The notes under the pieces were generated by a model. The model ran no database searches. It was not told where the DNA came from and saw only the letters and a list, made by a program, of their open reading frames with translations. Of a stretch of 64,000 nt of DNA, positions 39,601 through 49,843 are shown piece after piece. The position numbers were made by a program, and so were the translations under genes. Source of the stretch: Chamaecyparis obtusa (Eukaryota > Streptophyta > Pinopsida > Cupressales > Cupressaceae); the NCBI GenBank assembly GCA_027943335.1, contig BSBK01006398.1, forward strand, positions 481,001 through 545,000, written 5' to 3'. The first letter of the stretch is position 1; every line of letters starts with the position of its first letter.

Positions 39601-41340
39601 TAATGAAACTTTCACATACATGGCTTCCATAAGAGGCTCATTCTCAAGCCTTCAACAAGTGAGTGGGTTCTTGCTCAACCCAAAATCAAAACTCAAGTGC
39701 AAGTAATAAACACAAACACATGAAGAATCCACAAGCTCCAGAGAGCATGAAATCCACAACACTACACTACATACACTACCACAAGATGCATAAGCACTCC
39801 TCTTATTCATTCCATTCTAAAACCATATTGCATAGGAGAGAAGGATTCACTAACCTTGCTGCAAGTAAAATGCATAATGAATGTGGAGTCCTCTTCTTCT
39901 TCAACCAAGCTCTAACTTTCTCCAAACTCCTAGTTGTCTCCAAAGTTGGAGAGTGGGTCCTTGGGGAGCCCAAAGCTAAACCTCCCTCTAAAATACCCTC
40001 TACACACTCTCCCATGCCCATGGAAGAGTTGGAAGGTTCCTATTGGGTGTTCTATCCAAGGTCTTCCATGAAAACTCTAGAAGGTGAGTGGGAAAGAGTG
40101 AATTGTAAGCTTTTGACTCAAGGGTACCTATGTGACTTAGGATTTTCGCCACTTTACAACATGTCACTTTTGGAGGGCTTCCCAAGGTGCTCCTAGGGTG
40201 TCCTATGGTCAAAAGGGTCCCTTACCCATAGGTATAACCCATGGACCTTCCTTATTCATGCAAAATATCTCCCTAGGTGCCTATCTGACCCCTTAAAACC
40301 TCCCTACAAGGTGAACTTCGAAATTCAAAGTCCAAGAATTGGGACCATCTCATGGGTGCACTTACCAAGCTTATGAAGAAGGTTGGGCCACCTAATACTA
40401 GGCTAGGAAGGTGACATGAATTCCTTCCATGTGGATCATTGCCAACACATAAAACATTGCACATGTGTCGATTGACACCTCTACACATTACAATCACACT
40501 TGACAATATCTATTAACCAATTTTAATTACATAAAACATCTTACTCCCTAAATACACACAAACCTACATACATTACGAAATGAACATCACAACACAAGAA
40601 GGTCCTATATCCCATCGGGACGCGACCTTGGTGTCACAAACAGATGTTGGCTTGACTCCCCCAAAACCATGGTTAGTACCTGCACTCATTAGACAAGCAT
40701 TAGTAACTCTGGTAATGATAATAACATAATCAAGATGTGCAGAACGACGTCACATTCAATTAACTTCTGAATAGTATATCCTCTATCTATTCATCCATTC
40801 ATGACACAATAACGCAACATCATCTCCTAAGCTAACAATTCCAAATTGCACAATCATTTCTAAGAAAATATATATTTAATCTCATATTCAAAAGTAATTC
40901 TTAACTGCATGTGCATTCTAACATCAATAAATCTAAATCTTGCTTTCCTACATGTTATCTTTTCGAATTAGGAACACATTCATAATTGCCCTAGCTATAT
41001 AGCTCACATACTAATCACATAATTTTCAACGTGTCTATCATACATAATTAAATAATCCAATTCATCATTTCAATGTCATAGCAATGTCTTGTGATTATAA
41101 TCAGGATAAAATACCTTAATGTCATTGCTAGAATAAACACACATATAGTCTAGAGTGTACTGAAAACATAATTGAAGAATCATTATAAGGGTCTCAATTC
41201 CTTAGTCTGTTGCATAAAAATAAAGTACCATGATGATTCTGAGTAAAGCCCACATATAAATTTAAGGAAAATTGCAAAAGACAATGAGAATTCTTACCAG
41301 AGTGTTTTTACCATGATGCGGAAAATGGAGGGGTCCTACA
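36682..41340 (-). repeat. 5' LTR of element C (right copy)
   Basis: 4659 bp, shifted exactly 8745 bases from the left copy. All segments I compared, including every open frame within it, are identical to the left copy. The minus-strand promoter for element transcription should lie here, but I could not single out a TATA box among many AT-rich stretches. Confidence 0.93.
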
Positions 41341-41528
41341 AAGATTCTTAAAATTTTGTCAAAACATCTATAATGATGTTATTTAAAATGTCTCCAAAGG
41401 AAAGGGCTTGATTATTTAATTTTTATGACTTATTAAATACTATTATTTTCAGAGTATAGGATGAGCTAGATTGAAAATTATTTTAAATCTTTGTGTGTTT
41501 GTTTGGTTCAAACCCTTCTTCTACATCA
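41341..41528 (+). repeat. Remainder of the 3' LTR of element B
   Basis: After the AAGAT target duplication of element C the interrupted third tandem unit of B resumes and runs to the LTR end GGTTCAAACCC...CTACATCA, matching the 5' LTR end at 24670-24701. Confidence 0.85.
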
Positions 41529-42129
41529 AATTAAAATAATCTTAATCTTTCAAATTGATATGACTTTACTAAAATTTGGAAAATAATTGAGTTTTCAATG
41601 AGTAGCATTCCCAAATTTTAATTTTCTCACCCTCCTTATCTGTTATTTTTAAAGATAAATTTTCCTTTTATGTGTAATATTAATGTTTTTAAAGTCTCCA
41701 AATGGTTGATAAAAGATGCAATTGGTACCTTGAATTGATAGCTTTATCTTTCAAGATGATTTATTTCTCCCTCTTCCTACTAGTTCGCTGTCAAGTGGGA
41801 AATAATTTGTCTCCTTTTGAGGATGAATTCTCTACTTCTATGAGAGGAGTTCACTTCCTTGGGAAGAAGTAGGAATTATTTTGTTTTTATTTTAAAATAA
41901 ATTCATGCCTCCTCCCTTATATAGGTGATGAATAACTTGAAGAGGCATGTCCCTATGAAGGCCAACTTATCCTCTTTAAGACAATAAAAACATTTTATTT
42001 AATCATTCTTTTCTTCCTCAACATAGGCTGACTTGATTAGGGAGTCAAATGGATGTTTTAGCTTTTAATTAATAGTTAGATAAACCACTTTATTTTCTCC
42101 ATCGAGCCTTCTCTTAAGGGGTGGAAATG
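41529..42129. other. Intergenic DNA between elements B and D
   Basis: AT-rich, no gene recognised. It ends in the AAATG target site of element D. Confidence 0.5.
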
Positions 42130-43038
42130 TGATGCAGGGGCATTCTTGGGTACTTGATGAATCTACATGGAGGTGTGTTGTTTTGGTTCTATGGTACTTA
42201 GTTGTAGCTTTAATCGACGATCTTGGTTATTGAGGGAAGCTTGATCGCTAAAGGGAACTCGGTGAAACTCTGGCGCTCGATAGAACTTGTACTTGGTGAT
42301 GCTTATGGTGCTTGGTCGACGTGCTTTCTTGGTGATGCCTAGCTAGCTCGGTTGTTTCTCTGGCACTCAAGAGTTTTGGTTTACCGACTGGATTTCTTGG
42401 TGATTTGGTTGGCCGACTTGGTGCATTTAATGTTGGTATCTTTTGTCATATTCTCCTACGTAGATCTAGAGGCTGACATGGAGAATTAAATGTTTGTAAT
42501 GCTATTTGAGAGCTGACTTGTATTGCATTTAATATTTGTTTGTAGTAGAAGATGACTTGGCTTAGGAGTTAATTATATCATCCAACCAACTTGTGGCTGA
42601 AGATTAGTATTTAAGAGGTGTTTGGGTAGTTTTTTAGGACATGATCAAATTGGGAAGATAGAAGTTAGATCTGGATCCTGCAAGATCTCGAAGATCAGAT
42701 TGATTTCTAATAGTTTGTAATAACAAAGCTAGTGGTTATTTGTTTGGTTACAAGGAGATTGCTTCGTGGCTTGCGAGCTCAAGTTCAGATCTGACTTAGG
42801 GTTTCCATTAGTTGCTGATTTGTTTCAGAACTGGACTAGCTAGAGTTGTATTGGATCTTTGTTGATCTTGCAGAACTATTTCTGATTGTAATTATCCCTA
42901 ACCCAAAAGGCCTTACAGCCGGGCATGTTAATGAAAATTTGAGTTTTAAAGAAAAACTTGCTATGTATTCCGCATTGTGGTGTTTGGCTACTTGTGGGGA
43001 CTATCCTTAATTGGATCCTCCTTTCCTATCCTACTTCA
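42130..43038 (+). repeat. 5' LTR of element D
   Basis: 909 bp, TG...CA. Rich in recurring CTCGGT / CTTGGTGA words. Several CG or CNG sites here are TG or CA in the 3' LTR (for example CGACGATC against TGATAGTC near 42217). Confidence 0.9.
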
Positions 43039-43152
43039 GGTGGTATTAGAGCTTGAAGATCTTGAGTGTGTAAACTGATCTCCGGTTGAGGCTGTTTTGC
43101 ACCATGACCTTGTTGGTGAATTATTGCTTTGGGTTTTCAAAAATCTTGAAGG

Positions 43153-44714
43153 ATGCCTCCGAGAAGATTGGACCCTAGAGTGATTGCATATCTCTGTGAT
43201 GCTATGGAATTGAAGATTACAGAGAAAGTTAAAGTTGATTTTAGTTCTGAGATAAAATTGATGAAGAATGACATGATCACCGAGGTGATGAGAGCTATTG
43301 CTGGTATGTTGAGGAATCTTGGTACTGATGATGGTTATGAGGAAGCTGCTGGAGACTTTGAAGCTACTGGATCTAGTGGTGATAACTAGAGAGACAAATC
43401 TGGTGAAGACAGAACTAGTCGGTTACATAGATCTGGAGCTCGGTTAAGTACTAGTTACCAAATGGAAGTTTCTACTTTCTCTGGTACTTTGAAACCCGAG
43501 GACTTAATTGATTGGATTGGTGAATTAGAAGACTTCTTTGAGCTTGAAGAAATTGAAGATCCTCTTCAAGTGAGATTGGCACAAACTAAGTTGAAAGGAC
43601 TTGTTGCTCTTTGGTGGAAAGAATTACAAAGAGATAGAGAAGATGAAGGTGAAATGAAGATCAATTGGTGGAGGTTGATGGTGACTAAATTGAAAGCTAA
43701 GTTCATACCTGCCAACTATGAGCTTGACTTGTTTAAGAAGTTGCAGAATCTGAAGCAAAAATATTTGACTATTGTTCAGATTATACTGAGGAGTTCTATA
43801 AACTTACTATTCATTCTAGACATAGAGAAATTGGTAAGGAAAAGGTAGCTCAGTATTTGAATGGTTTGAGATTCAATATTCAGGATGAGCTTGGTATGCT
43901 GAAGATTGATTCTGTTGAAGATGCTTATCAGTACACTCTGAAGGTAGAAGATAAGTTGAAAAGGAGACAACATGGTAATCCCTGAGGGAAGGAAAAGATT
44001 GATCACTCGGTGAAGGATAAAAAGATTGCAGAAGATGAACAAAAACCTGTGGAACTAAAGAAGAAGATAGGTAGGGTTATCTTTAAGGGTACTTGTTATA
44101 ATTGTGGTGAAGAAGGACATCATTCTTTTGAGTGTACACAGAAGAAGCTTGGTGACTGATGGACTGTTGTGGTAAATGAGAACATTTAGAATGAACTTGA
44201 ATCTAAGAACTTGCTGGTTCGGAGAACATTTCTCGGTGCAAAGTTGGAACCTTGTTAGAGGAGTAACTTGTTCAGGAGTCGGTGCAAGTCTGGAGGTAAA
44301 CTTTGTGATATAATTGTTGATAGTGGTAGTACTGATAACATTGTTGCTGAGGACATAGTTCAGAAACTTGGTTTGAAGAGAGTAAGACATCCTTATCCTT
44401 ATAGGATTGGCTAGTTGCAAGATGTTCATGCTCTAGAATTAAGGGATGAATGTCTTGTTGATGTTTAGATCGGCCAGTATAAGGATCTTGTGCTATGTAA
44501 TATTGTGGAGATGAATAGTTGTCATATATTGCTTGGTAGACCTTGTCAATATGATTGTAGAGCTATGTATGATTGTGTCAAGAATGTGTTTACTATTGAG
44601 AAGGATGATAGGAAGTTTTCCCTGATGCCTTTTCTAGATACAACATTTGGTAGGAGGAACCTGAGTTTTGGCAGCCGAGTTGGATTGTTAGATTTGGAAA
44701 GGATTGGAGATTAG
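43153..44714 (+). pseudogene. Gag-protease polyprotein of element D, decayed
   Basis: The frame opens at ATG 43153, meets TAG at 43387, and continues in frame with the gag motif (TFSGTLKPEDLIDWIGELED, later KLKGLVALWWKEL and LKAKFIPANYE). A frameshift near 43775 moves it to another frame with EEFYKLTIHSRHREIGKEK and the zinc knuckle CYNCGEEGHHSFEC (about 44095-44136, C-x2-C-x4-H-x4-C). The protease follows: active site IIVDSGSTDNIV (about 44307-44345) and CHILLGRPCQYDCRAM (about 44520-44565). In-frame stops are mostly TAG with two TGA, each one transition from CAG, TGG or CGA. Gag would assemble particles and protease would cut the polyprotein. Termination at TAG 44712-44714 leaves no polymerase. 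Confidence 0.85.
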
Positions 44715-44896
44715 TATGGAGAACAAACCTATGTGTTATGAAGGAAATACTTGAAGAGATAGAGGAAACTGAAGTGGAAGAGTATGCAAGCTAAAAAGTT
44801 GGAGGACTTATATGTGAAGAACTAGTTCAGGGTTTATGTGCTGAATCCTGAAAGATGTTCTTCGGCATATGAACATATTTTTGAACCTGGGGTGTC

Positions 44897-45806
44897 TGAT
44901 GCAGGGGCATTCTTGGGTACTTAAGTAAATTTTCATGGAGGTGTGTTGTTTTGGTTCTGTGGTACTCGGTTGCAGCTTTAACTGATAGTCTTGGTTATTG
45001 AAGGAAGCTCAGTCACTAAAGGGAACTCGGTGAAACTCTAGCACTCAATAGAACTTGTACTCAGTGATGCTTATGATGCTCAGTTGATGTGCTTTCTCAG
45101 TGATGCCTAGCTGGCTTAGTTGTTTCTCTGGCGCTTGGTAGTTCTAGTTTACCGACTGGAGTTCTTGGTGATTTGGTTGGCCGACTTGGTGCATTTAATG
45201 TTGGTAGCTTTTTTTGTATTCTCCTATGTAGATCTAGAGGCCGACATGAAGAATTAAATGTTTGTAAGGCTATTTGAGAGCTGACTTGTATTACATTTAA
45301 TATTTGTTTGTAGTAGAAGCCGACTTGGCTTAGGAGTTAATTATGTCATTCAGCTGACTTGTGGCTGAAGATTAGTATTTAAGAGGTGTTTGGGTAGTTG
45401 TTTAGGACATGATCTGATTGGGAAGATAGAATTTAGATCTGGATCTTGCGAGATCTCAAAGATCAGATTAATTTCTAATAGTTTTTAATAGTAGAGCTAG
45501 TGGTTGTTTTCTTGGGGACAAGGAGATTTCTTGGTGGCTTGCGAGCTCAAGTTTAGATATGCCTTAGGGTTTCCATCAGTTGCTAATTTGTTTCAGAATT
45601 GGACTAGCTAGAGTTGGATTGGATCTTTGTTGATCTTGCAGAATTGTTTCTGATTGTAATTGGCCCTAACTCGAAAGGCCTTATAGCTGGGCATGTTAAT
45701 GAAAATTTGCATTTTAAAGAAAAACTTGTTGTGTATTCTACATTGTGGTGTTTGGCTGCTTGTGGGGACTATCCTTAATTGGATCCTCCTTGCCTGTCTT
45801 GCATCA
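44897..45806 (+). repeat. 3' LTR of element D
   Basis: 910 bp, matching the 5' LTR along its length with scattered substitutions, mainly transitions. Confidence 0.9.
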
Positions 45807-45840
45807 AAATGAGGCATAAGAGATGATTATTTCATCCTTG

Positions 45841-47570
45841 GAGGATGGTGGAATCCTCCATCCCTCAGGGAATTATCTTGATTCACCTCCAAACTTCAAT
45901 TCCATTCTTCAAATGCCTTTCATTTTCCTCCTCAATCTATGTCAATTTTGAGAACATTGATTATCCCTTTCCCTTTTTTGATGAATCTGGAGACCAAAAT
46001 AAGATCTAAGTCTTAGTAAGCTATGGTGGAAATCATGGATGTCTAAGTATTTTTAATCCTTTCACCAAATTTAAAAATTAATTTCACTTCCTCATGACAT
46101 CCTTTCATCTCTCATCATCCTTTCCTTTATTTTCTTGCAACTTGGAGATTGAATATTGTTGCTTTTGGCTTCATGATGCAAAATAATATTTTGAACATGC
46201 TCTTGAGGATGTTCGATTCCTCTTGGGGTGGAAGAATTTGCCACTCCTACAAGAATTTCAAACTTTTCACTTCTCTTTTTCCTCAAACTCATCATTCTTC
46301 ATTTAACTTAGCCAATCACTTAGTCTCTACTTTTGTTGATCATAACATAATTTTTGGGAACTTGATTCGTGTTTTCATTGGCATAGGTTAAGGTGAAAAT
46401 AAGGGTGTCAAGATGATTTTTATCATTCATTTAAAATTCAATCTCCACCTCTTTGAGTTTGGTCTAATTGATCTTAATTACCATCAATCTTGTTTTGCTC
46501 AAGTCTAGGGGGCTTTTCTATGTTCTCATGATCCTCAGGTGGTGGGAAAATTTATGATGGTAGAGAGAATTATGGATTCCTCTAGGGCTTACAAAATATT
46601 CCATGTCCAAAGGAATTTCCTCTTTTAATTTCATCTTGGATTCAACCTTACCTCCACCACATCATCCATCAAAGTCATAGTTTCTATCCTTAGTGAAATC
46701 TCTTTTCATCATACCTCTAATTCTTGTCACCAATTGTCTTTATTATGATGACAAAAATCAAGGATAGGAAAGGAATTTTCTCTCATTCACACTTCAAACT
46801 TACCCAATTATCTTGGTTTTTTATCCTAAAAAATTATATTTTCATGTCAATTTGTGGGAGAAATGAGTTTGAAAAACCTTAAGATGCCTTTTATCACCTT
46901 GGCTTGAGGATAGAAATTTGGGGGTAGAGAAGAATTAAAATTCCTCTAGTGTTGGCAAAATTCACCATGCCCAGAGGAATTTCCTCTTTGACATGCATTA
47001 TCCTCATTTTGTCTTAAAATTTTGAAATCATTCACTTCACCCCTTGAGGTCTCTCTCCATAATAATTTATCATTTTCTAAAAGTGTAAACAAGTCTCTAA
47101 TTCACCCCCAAGGTGAGTTTCCATTCAAATGTAATCAAATTTGGAATTAAATTAGGTTTAATTTCATGCGCATCCTATACTTTTTCATTCTAATTTTTAC
47201 CTTTCCTTTAATATTTTCCCCTCAAAACTATCCCGCTTGCTCATCTAATTGCCTCAATATCTTATCCATAAGTAGATTTGAGGGGTAGGGGAGGATTTTG
47301 AAACACAAAAGGGGGGTGGAAATTTTGAGTGTGTGAGGAATTTGGATTCCTCTAGACAGGTGGAATCTTCCATGCTTGGAGAAACTTTCCTCTTTGACAA
47401 ATGCACCTCAAAAACAACATTTTTGCATTTTCTTTCACTTTTTCTCATTAATTTGGACTTGGAACTTTCTTTTGCAAGGGGTAAAATTCAGGGGTGCCAG
47501 AGGAATTTGGATTCCTCTAAGGTAGGTAGAATCTTCCATGCTCAGAGGAATTTTCTTGTTTGACAGCTTT
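45841..47570. repeat. Punctuated repeat: six related 65-bp motifs, mostly about 365 bp apart
   Basis: A motif of the form GAGGAATT..GGATTCCTCTAG, a short gap, GGAATCTTCCATGC, then CAGAGGAATTTCCTCTTTGAC recurs at about 45841, 46205, 46561, 46926, 47336 and 47501. The first half and the end are themselves inverted copies (AGAGGAAT / ATTCCTCT). Spacers between motifs are hardly similar. No coding content recognised. Confidence 0.65.
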
Positions 47571-49149
47571 CTTCAATACTTAGTCATTTTTGTCAGCTCA
47601 GTGGGTGGGAGGATTTATATAAAATATAACATTTATCTATAAGTTAAGTTACATTTATTCTCTTTCTTATACTTTAAGTTATATTTCATATAAATATTGT
47701 CAGGATGTTTGAGATAGGTTCCAACTTCATATGAGTTATAATAAAGATTCTAGATTTTGGGTATTTTTTAGAAAATTGCAAACTTAGCTAAATTTCAGGA
47801 TTCAACACTCCATCAATGTTACCTCTCACAACCTTTCTGGGACTTTCTAAGGTGAAATCAAAGCTTGAACAAGTATTTTATAATGAGTCTAACTTATCTC
47901 ATTACAAATCACTTGGTTTAAAGTCCACCTCCTTGGATAGCTTAGCTCAACTCTTACTGACATCCTAGACATACTTGAGTTCCCAACAGACCAAAATTGA
48001 TCAAACTCACTCTTGGACTTGAAAACAAAATGTTACCAACTAAAAGTACCTAAGACCACAACTCCTACTGCTAAAGAAAAAAAAAGAGGGGGTCCCTATT
48101 TGCAATAATGTGATGATTAGAAAACCTCACAACACCATCAAACATCAACTTTGTTGCTTGCATGGTTTGGAGAATTTTTTGTTTCATCATTTATTTTAAA
48201 GAAATGATTGATTTGGTTGAATGCTTGTATTTGTTGAATTATTTAATTTTTTTCTTCTTGTTTCCACAACTCCATTGGAAAGCCTTATACCTTCAAGTGT
48301 GTTGCATGCAAGTATTAAAGGAGGAAGTGACCAGTAGTTGGGAGTTTGAGTTTGACCAATGGGATAAACAACCTTGGTTTTTGTTTAAATATGATTTTAT
48401 ATATGCAATAGTAAGATATATTGTGGGTCATAGTTGTTTGTATTATGGGATAGATGGATGTGATTTATATTGACAAAGTAGTTATGTTATTAATCACTAA
48501 ATTTTATAATGGATACACCTAGTATATGCGGGCAACATGATTAAACTATAATTTTTAAATACATGTGCAAAAACTTCTATAAAATGTTGCATATCTTAAT
48601 AGCATTCAATGTGTATGGGTTATGTAGAAGCAAATATAACATTCTCTAACATGTAAGACTTTTATGACCTCCATCTTTTTGGTACCAATAAAAATCAATT
48701 ACAAAACAAAAATATTTTGAACATTGTTTGATTTGTATTAAATTACATTTTAAAAACAAGTTGGATATGCAATAGTTAATTAAATACTTCACTCAAAAAT
48801 TCATTTCCATTAACACTTAGGGTAGGTCCAACCGCTAAATTTTTTATGGAACAATTTATGGAGCTCATGGCTCCATAGATATATAATTTTATAAGTAGTT
48901 ATCTTAAATTTTATTTTTAAATGAAATCATTAATAATAAAATTTTTAATTGATGATGAATAGTTGCTCCATTAAAAAATGACAAGATTTCTATTTATCAA
49001 TTTTATGTAAATAAAAATTTGTATAAAGATACTCCAACTACTCAAATTTAAAAAAATGCAGTTAAACAACCACATGAAATATAATAAGATATTAGTATAT
49101 TGAACATGTTCGACCCTCTCCGTTATCTTTAAAAAAAGGTTCGATTTAT
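47571..49149. other. AT-rich intergenic DNA left of the second MYB duplication unit
   Basis: No gene supported; the open stretch at 48162-48473 has no recognisable domain. A short palindrome ATGGAGC-TCAT-GGCTCCAT lies at about 48859. Confidence 0.5.
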
Positions 49150-49732
49150 CTTTTACAAAAAGTTGACATCAACGAGTCGATTTTATCAGAAGCAGAATTT
49201 GCAATAGTTGAAGCATGCAAAAATTCAGCAACAAATATACTAATGAATCGTTTGCCTTATTATTTTCCCAAGGCCATAAGGTGGAAGTGAGTGGCGACCA
49301 CGATTTCGACAACGAGGTCCCATCACTTTTGACATTCGTTGAAAATTGCATTAAAGTCGGTGAGTATTTTGAAAAATATAATCGGATTTTGTCTGACCAG
49401 CCTGGAACTCGAGCGCCATGGCTTTTTAATTATAAAGTAGCTCGCATTTTTGTCATCTTTTTCCCATCCTTTGGAATTTGACATTCTTTTTAAGGCTTAA
49501 TTTGAATCCTCGTACGGGAAATGCCTATTTCAGGATTGCTGGCAATAATGATTTATTTCAATCAACCACAGTACATGCAAAAACATCCAAAGCGAAACGT
49601 AATCTTTGGAAACGTAATATTTGGATTTGAGTAGAAGGAATCCAAGATTATGATAGTAATTGTTTAAAACCTGTGTCCTATGATTGATAAAAGTAGAATA
49701 TTTAATTGGGAATGATAAGATTTTGTCCCCCG

Positions 49733-49843
49733 TGCATGTCATCCAAACATCAAATTCTTACCAAACGTTCATCATGAAAGTTCCAGAAACAAAATTGGAT
49801 ATAAATTCAGCAGTTGGTTAATGAAGAATACAGAAGGAGAAGA
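49733..49843 (+). promoter_or_regulatory. Proximal promoter of MYB gene 2
   Basis: TATAAAT at 49800-49806 lies about 44 bases before the start codon. TGCATG (49733-49738) and the AC-type ACCAAAC (49760-49766) are kept at equivalent positions to MYB gene 1. Confidence 0.55.

Larger units (their letters stand above)
27937..41340 (-). mobile_element. Element C: 13.4-kb large retrotransposon derivative, recent insertion
   Basis: Two LTRs of exactly 4659 bp (27937-32595 and 36682-41340), each TG...CA, bound a 4086-bp internal region. Perfect AAGAT target duplications lie at 27932-27936 and 41341-41345. On the minus strand a TGGTATCAGAGC primer site follows the right LTR by two bases, and a GGGGGGGAGGG polypurine tract precedes the left LTR, so the element points to the left. 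No gag, protease, reverse transcriptase or integrase motif was found on either strand; it must have been mobilised in trans. The LTRs were identical wherever I compared them, implying insertion well after its neighbours. Confidence 0.93.
23741..41528 (+). mobile_element. Element B: old non-autonomous LTR element, interrupted by element C
   Basis: The 5' LTR (23741-24701) is followed three bases later by a primer site TGGTATTAGAG (24705-24715), a 1.1-kb internal region with one decayed frame, and a 3' LTR that starts at 25817 and ends at 41528 once element C (27937-41340) is removed. LTRs start T[GA]GTGCAG and end CTACATCA. Flanking bases are AATTT on the left and AATTA on the right, a target duplication with one change. 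No protease, reverse transcriptase or integrase is present. Its LTR start resembles that of element D, so the two may be distantly related. Confidence 0.8.
42130..45806 (+). mobile_element. Element D: non-autonomous Ty3/gypsy-type element with gag and protease only
   Basis: LTRs 42130-43038 (909 bp) and 44897-45806 (910 bp), both starting TGATGCAGGGGC and ending in CA, are flanked by perfect AAATG duplications (42125-42129 and 45807-45811). A primer site TGGTATTAGAGC lies at 43041-43052. The 1.86-kb interior codes for gag with zinc knuckle and a retroviral-type aspartic protease; reverse transcriptase and integrase are absent, so it depended on a partner element. LTR differences are largely C/T and G/A changes. 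Confidence 0.9.

Noticed and set aside
27937..41340. Assembly duplication of a 4.66-kb block
   Set aside because: TG...CA ends, matching target duplications, primer site and polypurine tract explain the direct repeats as LTRs; long reads would still settle it.
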